Positions 1 to 8,207 of a stretch of 36,629 nucleotides of DNA are shown here, piece after piece. Each line of letters opens with the position of its first letter. Position 1 is the stretch's first letter. Origin of the DNA: a virus; the IMG/VR virus record IMGVR_UViG_3300044470_000341, positions 1 to 36,629 of that record. One strand, given 5' to 3'. The translations under genes and the position numbers were made by a program. The notes below the pieces were generated by a model. The model was not told the DNA's origin. It saw only the letters and a list, made by a program, of their open reading frames with translations, and did no database searches.

Positions 1-2593
1 CTTAGGGTTATCAACGAATGACATCCTTAATGCTGTCCAGGAACAGAATATGCAGGTGGCCGCCGGCTCAATTGGCACTCCGCCACAGCCTTCCAATCAA
101 CCTTTTGAATACACCGTAATTGTCAATGGAAGGCTCAGCAGCGTGTATGATTTCAATAATATTGTTGTCAGGTCCAATCCCGCTGACGGTTCTATCGTTT
201 ATCTGAAGGATGTTGCCCGTGTCGAGTTGGGTAAATTCAATTATTCAGGCGTGTCATTCGTTGATAAACGGCCTGCTTCATACATGATGATATACCAGAC
301 TCCCGGCAGCAATGCCCTTGATGTTGCCAATGGCGTTTACAAAGCCCTGGATCAGCTCAGCAAATCTTTTCCAAGCGATGTTGCATTCAATGTACCTTTT
401 GAATCTGTTTCAGTCGTTAAGGTCTCTATAAGCGAAGTGATTAAGACTTTGCTGATGGCATTGGCGCTGGTCGTCCTGGTAGTATTTATCTTTTTGCAGG
501 ACTGGCGTTCTACAATTATTCCGATCCTTGCAATTCCCGTATCCATAATAAGCACTTTCATTTTCTTCATACCGCTGGGTTTTACCATTAATAAGCTTAC
601 GCTCTTCGGCTTTGTTCTTGCAATAGGAATAGTTGTGGATGATGCAATAATTGTGGTCGAAGCGGTACGTCGTTATATTGAAGAGCAGCACCTCCCGCCA
701 AAAGAAGCTACCCGCAAAGCAATGGAAGATATTTCAGGACCTGTTGTTGCCATTGCCCTGGTCCTTGCTGCAGTCTTTGTCCCCGCAGGCTTTTTGCCCG
801 GCATTATCGGCAGGTTATACCAGCAGTTTGCTATCACAATAGCCATTTCAGTTCTCATATCTGCATTTGTCGCCCTTTCCCTCACGCCTGCTTTATGTTC
901 CCTGTTTCTGAAACCCCACCATATCAGTCAATCTTCAAAAGGGCTTAACTACCTCTTCTTCCATTTTAATAAATGGTTCAACAGTAGAACAGAGGGATAT
1001 ACAAACAATGTACGGATAGCGATAAAACATTCCCGTTATATTGTCATCCTTCTGGTTATGGTGTTCTTTGGCACTTATATTATGATGATTAATAAACCCA
1101 CCGGTTTCATTCCATTGGAAGATGAAGGACGTCTTTACATAACATTCGAACTGCCTGAAGCTTCTTCTTCCTCGCGCACGGTGGAGGTGCTGAAGAAAAT
1201 AATGAATATCCTGAGTCAGATTAAGGGTGTCAACCATTATTCTGCTATATCCGGGCTTAATGTCGTCACAGGTTCCCTTAAAACCAACAGTGGCACGCTT
1301 TTCTGCCAGTTAAAACCCTGGGGTGAACGTACAAGCAAGAGTGAACAGCTGTTTGCCATAATGGCTCAGCTGCAGGCAAAATTCGCAGCAATCAAAGAGG
1401 CAAATATTCTTGTCATACCTCCTCCTGCCATTCCGGGACTTGGCGCTACAGGTGGTTTTACTTTTGAACTTCAGCAACGTGAAAGCAATGATGATATACA
1501 AACTTTCGATAAAAATGTTCACGCATTCATGGCAGCTGCCAACAAACGTCCTGAAATTAACCGTGCAATTACTTTTTTCAATACACGAACTCCCCGGTAT
1601 CAACTCACAGTTGACCGCGACAAATGTAAAAAGATGGGGGTCAGTCTGGAGGAAGTGTTTAATACCCTTCAAACATATCTCGGCAGCACCTATATCAATG
1701 ACTTTACTATATATAACAGGAATTTCCGCGTAATTGCCCAGGCAGATACTCTTTACAGGAATGATATTGTTAGTGTGGATAAATATTATGTTCGTAATTC
1801 CCAGGGCACAATGGTACCATTAAACTCTGTCATGGCATATAAAATCAGCGAAGGGGCTTCCATGCTTTCACATTATAATCTTTACCGGATGGCCGAATTT
1901 GTAGGTGATGCAAAAGCAGGGTATAGTACGGGCCAGGCGTTGAAAGCATTACAGGAGACTGCTCAACAAGTGCTGCCCAAGGGATATGGTTACGAATTCT
2001 CAGGATTGAGCCGCGAGGAGATAAATGCAGGTAATACATCGACCTTTATTTTCATGCTGTCAATTTTATTTGTCTTTTTGTTCCTTACGGCATTATATGA
2101 AAGCTGGTCTGTCCCTTTCACCATCCTGCTCGGAGTCCCTCTTGCTGCTTTCGGTGCCATACTGGCACTGACCCTTACCCCAAGCCTGTCAAATAATGTT
2201 TATGCACAGATAGGTCTCATTACTTTGATTGGCCTTGCTGCCAAAAACTCTATTCTTATAGTGGAATTCGCCAAAGAACGTGTTGATCGGGGTATAGAAG
2301 TTGTCGCAGCTACTATCGAGGCTGTTCGTTTACGACTGCGTCCGATATTGATGACATCATTTGCTTTTATCTTCGGTGTGTCTCCTTTGGTATTTGCCAC
2401 CGGTGCCGGAGCCGTTGCCCGTCAGACCATCGGATGGTCAGTTCTGGGAGGTATGCTGGCAGCCACTGCATTAGGTGTTTTCATAATACCCGTTCTGTTT
2501 ATTTTAATAATCCGTCTCACCTATGGCAAGCAAAAACTCGCCGACCTTCAGGCAAAACATAACTCCTCCCCGGCCATTCCTGAACAAAAATAG
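1..2593 (+). CDS. RND family multidrug efflux transporter, inner-membrane pump subunit (5' end outside window)
   Basis: Proton-driven inner-membrane pump of a tripartite RND efflux complex (AcrB/MexB type), which would work with a periplasmic adaptor and an outer-membrane channel. The frame is open from base 2, upstream of the first ATG at 50, and those residues match the porter domain (QNMQVAAGSIG is an AcrB-like motif), so roughly the first 200 residues are missing only because the window starts inside the gene. Proton-relay residues are visible: the Asp pair in GIVVDDAIIVVE (TM4 region) and the Lys in GLAAKNSILIVEFAKE (TM10 region). Two blocks of hydrophobic helices flank a large periplasmic loop, as expected. 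The total fits the usual ~1050 residues. It is the only clearly host-type gene at this edge; substrate cannot be told. Confidence 0.93.
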   Translation, partial: LGLSTNDILNAVQEQNMQVAAGSIGTPPQPSNQPFEYTVIVNGRLSSVYDFNNIVVRSNPADGSIVYLKDVARVELGKFNYSGVSFVDKRPASYMMIYQTPGSNALDVANGVYKALDQLSKSFPSDVAFNVPFESVSVVKVSISEVIKTLLMALALVVLVVFIFLQDWRSTIIPILAIPVSIISTFIFFIPLGFTINKLTLFGFVLAIGIVVDDAIIVVEAVRRYIEEQHLPPKEATRKAMEDISGPVVAIALVLAAVFVPAGFLPGIIGRLYQQFAITIAISVLISAFVALSLTPALCSLFLKPHHISQSSKGLNYLFFHFNKWFNSRTEGYTNNVRIAIKHSRYIVILLVMVFFGTYIMMINKPTGFIPLEDEGRLYITFELPEASSSSRTVEVLKKIMNILSQIKGVNHYSAISGLNVVTGSLKTNSGTLFCQLKPWGERTSKSEQLFAIMAQLQAKFAAIKEANILVIPPPAIPGLGATGGFTFELQQRESNDDIQTFDKNVHAFMAAANKRPEINRAITFFNTRTPRYQLTVDRDKCKKMGVSLEEVFNTLQTYLGSTYINDFTIYNRNFRVIAQADTLYRNDIVSVDKYYVRNSQGTMVPLNSVMAYKISEGASMLSHYNLYRMAEFVGDAKAGYSTGQALKALQETAQQVLPKGYGYEFSGLSREEINAGNTSTFIFMLSILFVFLFLTALYESWSVPFTILLGVPLAAFGAILALTLTPSLSNNVYAQIGLITLIGLAAKNSILIVEFAKERVDRGIEVVAATIEAVRLRLRPILMTSFAFIFGVSPLVFATGAGAVARQTIGWSVLGGMLAATALGVFIIPVLFILIIRLTYGKQKLADLQAKHNSSPAIPEQK

Positions 2594-2621
2594 CAATACC
2601 ATTACTCCGTCTATGGGATAT

Positions 2622-2650
2622 AAAAAAAGCCTCAGGATGAGACTTTTTTA
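2622..2650 (+). terminator. Rho-independent terminator after the RND gene
   Basis: A 12-bp stem with one mismatch (AAAAAAGCCTCA against TGAGACTTTTTT) and a GGA loop lies 29 nt after the stop codon. The A-rich left arm and T-rich right arm make it potentially bidirectional. Confidence 0.75.
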
Positions 2651-2972
2651 TCGATATCAAACTATTTGTTAAACCAATCGAAGTGCCCGGAACAGGACTC
2701 AGACTGCCCTCTGAAACTCTGAATTGACAAGGCTTTGCAGAGGGTAGTCGTTTTAGGTGGCAACTCAGGAGGCAAATAGACTACTTACATGGTGACCTAT
2801 CTGACTTGGTCTTTTTCTTCCTTTTCTTCTTCTCTTCCTCTATGATCTCATCACCCAATTTAAGAATTCCGATTGATTCCTTAACACGCTTGACTTCTTT
2901 TGATTAATCTTGTTTCAGGTTCCCAGCGACTTTGCGTAAGCATTGTTGCGGTTAGCGATTTGTTAGGCATAG
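2651..2972. other. Intergenic debris with no intact gene
   Basis: About 320 nt without a complete gene. It contains an imperfect 12-bp inverted repeat (2702-2713 with 2738-2749, one mismatch), a short stretch at about 2682-2700 that reads like the 3' end of a tRNA in reverse (tgcccggaacaggactc), and a coding-looking Lys-rich tail on the - strand at 2781-2903. It looks like remnants left by past insertion or deletion between the host pump gene and the accessory genes. Confidence 0.5.
2781..2903 (-). pseudogene. Possible C-terminal remnant of a Lys/Glu-rich protein
   Basis: Forty open codons on the - strand encode a charged tail (ILKLGDEIIEEEKKKRKKK and a few residues after it) before a TAG at 2781-2783. 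An in-frame TAA at 2904-2906 closes it upstream and there is no start codon, yet the frame continues in a similar Lys-rich style above the TAA. It looks like the end of a decayed or truncated gene. The parent family is not recognised. Confidence 0.3.
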
Positions 2973-2983
2973 TTAATTTATAT
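2943..2983. repeat. Inverted-repeat copy A (GTTAGGCAT core) bounding the 219-residue gene
   Basis: This ~40-nt stretch reads, on the + strand, ttgttgcggttagcgatt followed by tgttaggcatagttaattta. The same pattern recurs inverted at 3631-3671. The core GTTAGGC/GCCTAAC fits the R-box consensus of integron attC sites (GTTRRRY/RYYYAAC), but a full attC fold is not evident here. Confidence 0.5.
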
Positions 2984-3632
2984 TTAAATCAATTTTAGAA
3001 GCAGAATTACTCTCACACCAGTCTTTAATTCTCATTATTAATTCATCCCATTTAATTAAATAATTTTGCAGAGTAATATCTTTTTGCTTATTAATAGTAT
3101 TAAAATTCCATTCGGTTCCTTTTGTTCCGATGACATATACCTTTAAATATTCAGATTCGTTCAACGGGTAGTCTTGAGATTCCATTTCATAAGGGATAAT
3201 TTCATCAAGTTTCTGTTTAATTTCTCTCGGCAGATAAAGATTGTTTGAAAACTTTGTAATGGACATTAAATCATTATAATATGTATCAGGAAATAACAGT
3301 TTTGATTTATATAGTGGTTCATAGTATACCATTGACCAGGTTGCAGGTCGATAATTACATACAAAGTTTTTCATTCTAAAAAGAATAAGAATATTTTTAA
3401 TCTCTTCAAGAAGCTTTAAAGAGATTTCTAAATTCTTTTCTTTAATTGTTTTCTCAATTCCATATTTATTATATAAAAGAATTGCAATAATAACAGTAAT
3501 AAAAGAAGCAGTACCACTTATTATTGTGAAAGTATTTCTAAGTGCTTCTAAGGTTCTACTATCTAAAAAAAAGACAAGTGAGATTAATAATAAAAAAATC
3601 ACTCCAGCTGAAATAAGAATTATTTGTTTCAT
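2973..3632 (-). CDS. Two-TM membrane protein of unknown function, cassette-borne
   Basis: A 219-residue protein not recognised as a named family. Residues 1-24 and about 34-54 are hydrophobic helices (MKQIILISAGVIFLLLISLV, then a second segment rich in I/V), followed by a cytosolic domain of about 160 residues starting with a charged, probably helical EKNLEISLKLLEEIKNILIL stretch. This build is common among accessory and defence-associated membrane proteins, but no catalytic motif is seen. The gene is AT-rich and fills almost exactly the space between two inverted copies of a GTTAGGCAT-containing repeat, one touching its stop codon and the other within a few bases of its start. No gene abuts it; the nearest is the 803-residue gene upstream on the same strand. 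Confidence 0.75.
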   Translation of the reverse strand: MKQIILISAGVIFLLLISLVFFLDSRTLEALRNTFTIISGTASFITVIIAILLYNKYGIEKTIKEKNLEISLKLLEEIKNILILFRMKNFVCNYRPATWSMVYYEPLYKSKLLFPDTYYNDLMSITKFSNNLYLPREIKQKLDEIIPYEMESQDYPLNESEYLKVYVIGTKGTEWNFNTINKQKDITLQNYLIKWDELIMRIKDWCESNSASKIDLNIN

Positions 3633-3671
3633 ATAAATTAATTATGCCTAACGCCTGCTAAACGCAGCAAA
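3631..3671. repeat. Inverted-repeat copy B (GCCTAAC core)
   Basis: On the - strand it reads ctgcgtttagcaggc then gttaggcataattaatttat, closely matching copy A at 2943-2983. The two copies face each other around the 219-residue gene. Confidence 0.5.
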
Positions 3672-3691
3672 GGTAGAGCCTTTGTTGCGTG
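3661..3691. repeat. Stem-loop resembling an attC-type fold
   Basis: ACGCAGCAAAGG and CCTTTGTTGCGT form a 12-bp stem with one mismatch around a TAGAG loop. Together with the adjacent GCCTAAC at 3646-3652 and GCTAAC at 3710-3715 it resembles an imperfect integron attC site. It could also act as a terminator for the 803-residue gene, although no T-run follows. Confidence 0.4.
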
Positions 3692-3721
3692 TCATTGGAG
3701 CTAACTACATTCGTGATAGAT

Positions 3722-6133
3722 TTAATCCTCTTCAGCATCGCTAATTCGGTTTAAATAATTTTGTTTTCGTCTTCCAAACTCCTCAATTTTAGATTTAAGT
3801 TGTTCAAATTTTTCATGGAGTTCAGTTAATTCATTTGCTTTAAGATTATTGCTTTTACGTAATTGCTCTACCTCTCTAACAAGGCTCTCAGTTTCTTGAG
3901 AAACTGGATAACCACTTTGAGCCGCCGTATCTAGAAGCTGCGCAAGATTTTCAATATTTAAACGTGATTCCTTCCTCTCAGTTCCATCACCCTTATAAAT
4001 TTCAGATGTAATATACTTATTAAAAATGTTTTCAATATCCCAACGTAACCGAGTAATATTTTTCCCGGATGTATTTATTCCTGCTTCTACTAAAACTTGA
4101 ACATCTGACCAGCTTTGGTCAACAGCATAAGCCATAAATGGGTTCTCAAATAATTTTATTAATTCAGTAGGATCTAAAGAAGGTCCTAAAATTTTTCCTA
4201 AAAGAGAACTAATTAGTTTGGGACTTACAACTACGGGGTCATTTAGCCCTAGACAATTACCAACTTTAATAAACCGTCGAGTTGAAGTTAGAAGAAATGC
4301 TTTCCCCCCCATTAGTCTACTTAAATCAGGTATCTTTTTTTGATTTAATCGGTATACCAATAAATATACTTGAGAATCTGTTTTTGCTAATTCCTTGATT
4401 TGTTCTAAATTTCTGTATGCTGCTTTTCTGGCATGTTGAAGTTCAGTGATAAATTGAGTTTCTAATTTGAATAATAATTCTTTAGGCAGTTCTTCACCAA
4501 GCAACCTCAATGGGCTTTCTATCTTTACTCCCTTGGGCAAAGTATTGTTAATGACATTAGATAGAAATTTTTGAGAATTAGATGGTTCAAAGTAATTACT
4601 AATGAAACTTCTAAAGGACATAGTGACTGGAATATTTTTATTTTGAATTGCGTAATAATATCCCCTTACAAATGCGTTATTGACGTTTTCGTCAATAAAG
4701 GGAGGTGATAAATCAATACCTTTCATGCCGAAGTAGTTGTATGTCCTTTCGGAAACTTTAGCATGTTTAATACATTCATCTACCACCATTGTTGGAATTA
4801 TAACGTTACATCCTGATGTCAACAACATTGAAATGATTTTCTGAATGGTATTACTTTGAGGTAAATATAGCAGCATTGCTTCGAGAACCGTATCTGTATC
4901 CAGAATAAAAATCTTATCTTTAAAATGTGTTACTTGAAATTCATTCAGAGTAGGATCTAATTGCATTAATTGGGCACCAAGAAAAGCTCGGCACCAACTT
5001 GATAATATAATTGCTTGTTCGGAATCGGGATAACAAAATAATTGCCCGAGTACAGTGATTAAACAGTCACCAATTTTATTTGAAAGTTTATATTTCGCTA
5101 GTGTGATTAAATCTGGTCGATTCTTGGCTTCTGTGCTTAGCAGGGATTGAGTAGCATGGATATGTTGTGCAATGTCAAGTCCAAAAAGTCGAAATATTTC
5201 TGTAAGGATTGATCGAATGTTTTGACGAATCTGATGTTTGTCGAAATTTGACAATGTGCTACCCGAAATCTGCTCAACTTCATCAATTAAATCTGAAAAG
5301 AGGGACTGAGTGGCTTCATTTAACTTCGAAATATTAACGGACCTTTCGTCACTTGTCCTCTCATTTGACACATATCCGGCTGAATCACTTTTTATTAGTC
5401 CACTTTTAGTTAACCGAATTAATGATGCCTGGATCTGACCTATCTCAGGAGTCAAGCCTTTAACATATTTTGAATATTCAACAACTAAATCTTCAGCCCT
5501 TTTCGGTGACTTAGAGGAAAGTTCGAAGACAGTCAATGTTAGATGGTCAAAAATACTTTGTCTTGTTTGATTAGAATGGTCATGAAAGGATAAAGCACAG
5601 GAGACTCTAAGCATTGCAGTTTCGTGTGCCTGAGACCCGGGCATTTCTAAAAGAAGCTTTTGTTGTTTAATTAATTCAAATTGTTTCCCAGTACTTGGAA
5701 AATGCCGATAAAATAACCCGTTCCCGAGATCAGATAATCTTAAATGAAATGTACTAAACTCAATAATATCAATAATAACTTTATGCTTGGCCCGTGCGGT
5801 TTGTTTGATGTTTCTTTGCCGATGTGCAGAGATAGACCGGTTTGTCGCAATTACTAATAAATTGAATTTAATCTTGTTTTTAATTAATTTTTTAATTGTA
5901 TCCTCGACCTTGCCAGTTAAATATTCTTGTGTTGTGTATTGAAAGACTGTAACCTCAGCCTCGTCATCGATAAAAATTTTTTCTTCAAAAGCATCTATCC
6001 CTTGGTCATCTTTAATTCCCAATGGACGAATTTTTGAAAACCCTTCCAGCTGCAAGACCTCATTAGCAAGTCTCTCAAATTCAATAAAATCGGTAATTGA
6101 ATTTAACGCAATTTCTATTATATCTAGTCCCAT
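3722..6133 (-). CDS. Large nuclease-like protein: REase-like N-terminus plus PIN-like domain, candidate defence gene
   Basis: An 803-residue protein. Residues ~15-130 resemble the Mrr/PD-(D/E)xK restriction-endonuclease fold: FERLANEVLQLEGF, then GIDA with Asp47, then VTVFQYTTQ where the usual catalytic (E/Q)xK lysine is absent. Residues ~405-520 look PIN-like: IFILDTDTVLEAML (Asp412, Asp414) and IIPTMVVDECIKHA (Glu453), the spacing of acidic residues expected for a metal-dependent ribonuclease. The last ~60 residues form a probable coiled coil. The start is firm, since an in-frame TAG lies two codons upstream. A Bacteroidetes-type promoter sits about 95 nt upstream. No partner gene abuts it, so it may be a single-gene system. 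Domain calls come from motifs only; function is inferred. Confidence 0.7.
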   Translation of the reverse strand: MGLDIIEIALNSITDFIEFERLANEVLQLEGFSKIRPLGIKDDQGIDAFEEKIFIDDEAEVTVFQYTTQEYLTGKVEDTIKKLIKNKIKFNLLVIATNRSISAHRQRNIKQTARAKHKVIIDIIEFSTFHLRLSDLGNGLFYRHFPSTGKQFELIKQQKLLLEMPGSQAHETAMLRVSCALSFHDHSNQTRQSIFDHLTLTVFELSSKSPKRAEDLVVEYSKYVKGLTPEIGQIQASLIRLTKSGLIKSDSAGYVSNERTSDERSVNISKLNEATQSLFSDLIDEVEQISGSTLSNFDKHQIRQNIRSILTEIFRLFGLDIAQHIHATQSLLSTEAKNRPDLITLAKYKLSNKIGDCLITVLGQLFCYPDSEQAIILSSWCRAFLGAQLMQLDPTLNEFQVTHFKDKIFILDTDTVLEAMLLYLPQSNTIQKIISMLLTSGCNVIIPTMVVDECIKHAKVSERTYNYFGMKGIDLSPPFIDENVNNAFVRGYYYAIQNKNIPVTMSFRSFISNYFEPSNSQKFLSNVINNTLPKGVKIESPLRLLGEELPKELLFKLETQFITELQHARKAAYRNLEQIKELAKTDSQVYLLVYRLNQKKIPDLSRLMGGKAFLLTSTRRFIKVGNCLGLNDPVVVSPKLISSLLGKILGPSLDPTELIKLFENPFMAYAVDQSWSDVQVLVEAGINTSGKNITRLRWDIENIFNKYITSEIYKGDGTERKESRLNIENLAQLLDTAAQSGYPVSQETESLVREVEQLRKSNNLKANELTELHEKFEQLKSKIEEFGRRKQNYLNRISDAEED

Positions 6134-6230
6134 AATCTAATACATTAACGTAAAACGATCATTAACAGCAATCTGCCTTTATGAAAAAATTATAAGTAGA
6201 TAAAGCGATGCTGAGGGCAATATTAACAAT

Positions 6231-6260
6231 CAAATATACGTCTAAAATGAGAAAAGTCAA
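6231..6260 (-). promoter_or_regulatory. Bacteroidetes-type promoter for the 803-residue gene
   Basis: On the - strand TTG (6260-6258), a 19-nt spacer and TATATTTG (6238-6231) match the Bacteroidetes consensus TTG-N19-TAnnTTTG perfectly. Predicted transcription starts near 6225, leaving a leader of roughly 90 nt before the ATG at 6133. Confidence 0.65.
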
Positions 6261-6290
6261 TATATGTGCCATCATTATATGGGATGATAA

Positions 6291-6989
6291 TTAAATAATT
6301 CCCTGATCTGCAAAACTGTTGTAGTGATCATCGGCTACAATGATATGATCAAGAACACTAATGTCAAGCATATCCCCGGCCTCCTTGATCTTCCGGGTCA
6401 ACTTTTTGTCAGCTTCACTTGCTTCCGGATTTCCTGACGGGTGATTGTGGCCGAGTATCATAGAACTTGCATTTTTTTCGAGGGCTATCTTAAAAATCTT
6501 TTTTGGGTCTACAACTGTTCCAGCTACTCCTCCCTCGGAGATTTTTACAGTTTCAATGATCCGGTTGCCCCGGTTTAGTAAAATGATGTAAAAGGATTCA
6601 TACGGCTGTTCTCCCATATACGAGCGGAATAAGTCGAATGCTTGCCTTGAGTGAGTGATCCTTTCGTTTTTGACTGCTGTTGCCTCATTTGTGCGTGAAA
6701 TTAGCTCTATGGTGGCTTCAAGTCTTACTGCCTGGGTTTTGGATAAGCCAAGCCTCTCGAAGTCTGCTGTACGGAGTTTTTTTACTTCCAACAGGTTACA
6801 ATTACAGGCCGTGTACAATTTCCGGGTTGCATCTATGTTCTTTTGACTTTTTACGTCACCGAAAATAATGATACTGAGGATTTCAATATCAGTTAAGGCT
6901 TTTCTGCCTTTCTGCAGTAGCTTGGTGCAAGGCTGTTCGTCTTCTACGAGGAGTATGTTTGCTTGCGGGGTGTAGTTCATTGCTTCCAT
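6291..6989 (-). CDS. radC: RadC-family JAB/MPN domain protein
   Basis: A 232-residue member of the RadC (UPF0758) family, despite its name not firmly tied to DNA repair and frequently found on mobile elements. The N-terminal ~100 residues resemble the family's helical domain (ALTDIEILSIIIFG; LRTADFERLGLSKTQAVRLE). The C-terminal JAMM motif is intact: Glu in KISEGGVAGT, then HNHPSGNPEASEAD giving His181-x-His183-x7-Ser191-x2-Asp194. An ATG three codons in (6980) is an alternative start. Its own promoter box lies just upstream and about 230 nt separate it from the last phage lysis gene, so it may be independently transcribed. Whether it belongs to the prophage or to the accessory zone is not settled. 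Confidence 0.92.
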   Translation of the reverse strand: MEAMNYTPQANILLVEDEQPCTKLLQKGRKALTDIEILSIIIFGDVKSQKNIDATRKLYTACNCNLLEVKKLRTADFERLGLSKTQAVRLEATIELISRTNEATAVKNERITHSRQAFDLFRSYMGEQPYESFYIILLNRGNRIIETVKISEGGVAGTVVDPKKIFKIALEKNASSMILGHNHPSGNPEASEADKKLTRKIKEAGDMLDISVLDHIIVADDHYNSFADQGII

Positions 6990-7009
6990 TTGCTTTGTTG
7001 TTACTCAAG

Positions 7010-7041
7010 TAAATATACTATGTAACAAACAGATTACCAAA
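7010..7041 (-). promoter_or_regulatory. Bacteroidetes-type promoter for radC
   Basis: On the - strand TTTG (7041-7038), 20 nt, then TATATTTA (7017-7010), one base off TAnnTTTG. The leader to the ATG at 6989 would be about 15 nt. Confidence 0.5.
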
Positions 7042-7127
7042 CAAATACACATTTATTTTTGTTCCTTGATGAAATTTAGAAACCTTACAAATAGGGCGAA
7101 AAGGGAATTCGGGGTACCTGGCTTATT

Positions 7128-7150
7128 CAATCAATAGGGTTTATTGATTG
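7128..7150. repeat. Perfect 9-bp inverted repeat
   Basis: CAATCAATA and TATTGATTG flank a GGGTT loop in the gap between the end of the phage late operon and radC. No T-run follows on either strand, so it is a weak terminator candidate; it could be an operator. A second hairpin (AATTGTT/AACAATT, 7177-7196) lies 26 nt away, nearer the operon end. Confidence 0.4.
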
Positions 7151-7221
7151 TTCAAAGCAAAGCGGTCACGAGGATAAATTGTTTCCGGCAACAATTATTT
7201 ATAGTAGAGAATATCAGGGAT

Positions 7222-7755
7222 TTATAAAAACTTGGAAATTGTACCCACAACAGGGAATACCTTTTTGAGAATAAACCATAAAAGAAGTAATGCGAGAATC
7301 CCGGAAGTAATTTTGCCTATCCATACCCAAAGAGTCTGCCACCAAGTCAAAAAATTGACCTTTTGAACAACGGCCTTTTTTATCTTGACGTAATGACTGA
7401 CGTGCTTCTCAAGCCAATGATTAACAACCTTCAATGTATCGACTTCGCATTTTGATTGAAGGTAGTTATCCCGAATCTGAACGCTTGGGATCCCCACATG
7501 AACCCCTGACCGGTAGTTTATGATCTCCATAAGTTTCACTTTATCTTTAGTCAGTTTACCGTTCTCGTCAACACATGAAAGAAGAGCTGTAATAGCTGAA
7601 CTGTCCTTCGGGATAGTCATGGTTGAATCCCGATAAACGTAGCTTATCGAATCTCTAACGATGGAGTCAGAGGATCCCTGACAAGGGTAACGATCAGCGC
7701 AAAACTTCTGCATACTGCAGGAACTAAGCAAAATCAGGAATATCAGTTTTTTCAT
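7222..7755 (-). CDS. Lipoprotein with C-terminal TM segment, unimolecular-spanin-like
   Basis: A 177-residue protein starting at MKKLIFLILLSSC: a short lipoprotein signal with lipobox L-S-S-Cys13. Near the C-terminus is one strong transmembrane helix (SGILALLLLWFILKKVF, about residues 148-165). A lipid anchor at one end and an inner-membrane helix at the other is the topology of phage u-spanins such as T1 gp11, which fuse inner and outer membranes at lysis. Supporting context: it overlaps the stop of the endolysin gene (ATGA) and is the last gene of the late operon. A longer frame reaching 7824 exists, but the signal peptide fixes the start at 7755. The spanin role is inferred from topology and position. 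Confidence 0.7.
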   Translation of the reverse strand: MKKLIFLILLSSCSMQKFCADRYPCQGSSDSIVRDSISYVYRDSTMTIPKDSSAITALLSCVDENGKLTKDKVKLMEIINYRSGVHVGIPSVQIRDNYLQSKCEVDTLKVVNHWLEKHVSHYVKIKKAVVQKVNFLTWWQTLWVWIGKITSGILALLLLWFILKKVFPVVGTISKFL

Positions 7756-8207
7756 TTGAAATTTACTTCTAAAAGGGTGTTTAATCCGGTCCACCGGCAA
7801 TCCACATGGAGCCAGGTCGGACAATCTTTTTCAATAGTCGTGATCCCGAACATTTGATTAAGGGATTTGAAATTGTCTCTGATAACATCACGGAGAACTT
7901 CATAATCCATTCCTTTAGCTTTGAGATCCTCTGCTCTGCCGAACTTGTGCTGAGTGAATTCAGCCTTGGACGTTTGATCCGTTGGAATCCGGTAGCCGCT
8001 TTGCTTATACTCTCTTCCGGTGTGCCAATCGTTTACAATAGCTTTCTGATCGATATAATCGCTGAACCATTCAGCAAAATCAACAATTCTTTTGTCGATC
8101 AACCAAATTGAACTTTCGCCAAACTGCTTCCAGGCCTGCGGTGAAACGAATTCACGTAGATCGTACCTTGATGAAATCATCATACCTTGATAGAATTTAG
8201 GGATCAC
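7752..8207 (-). CDS. Endolysin, M15-family peptidase
   Basis: A 151-residue zinc peptidase of the M15 family, the likely phage endolysin cutting peptide cross-links of peptidoglycan. The motif TQHKFGRAED (residues 85-94) matches SxHxxGxAxD, giving zinc ligands His87 and Asp94, and WLHVD (132-136) supplies the third ligand His134. There is no signal peptide, so a holin would be needed for access to the wall. The start used here is GTG at 8207, which overlaps the stop of the preceding gene (GTGA); an ATG eight codons in (8183) is possible. It lies in a run of small membrane-protein genes, as expected for a lysis cassette. Confidence 0.85.
   Translation of the reverse strand: MIPKFYQGMMISSRYDLREFVSPQAWKQFGESSIWLIDKRIVDFAEWFSDYIDQKAIVNDWHTGREYKQSGYRIPTDQTSKAEFTQHKFGRAEDLKAKGMDYEVLRDVIRDNFKSLNQMFGITTIEKDCPTWLHVDCRWTGLNTLLEVNFK

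Noticed and set aside
1310-1672. 120-codon frame on the - strand inside the RND gene
   Set aside because: Fully antisense to a well-conserved transporter, with no family-like sequence.
2594-7221. Search for an integrase or transposase
   Set aside because: No tyrosine or serine recombinase motifs or IS ends were found; the integrase must lie beyond the right edge or elsewhere.
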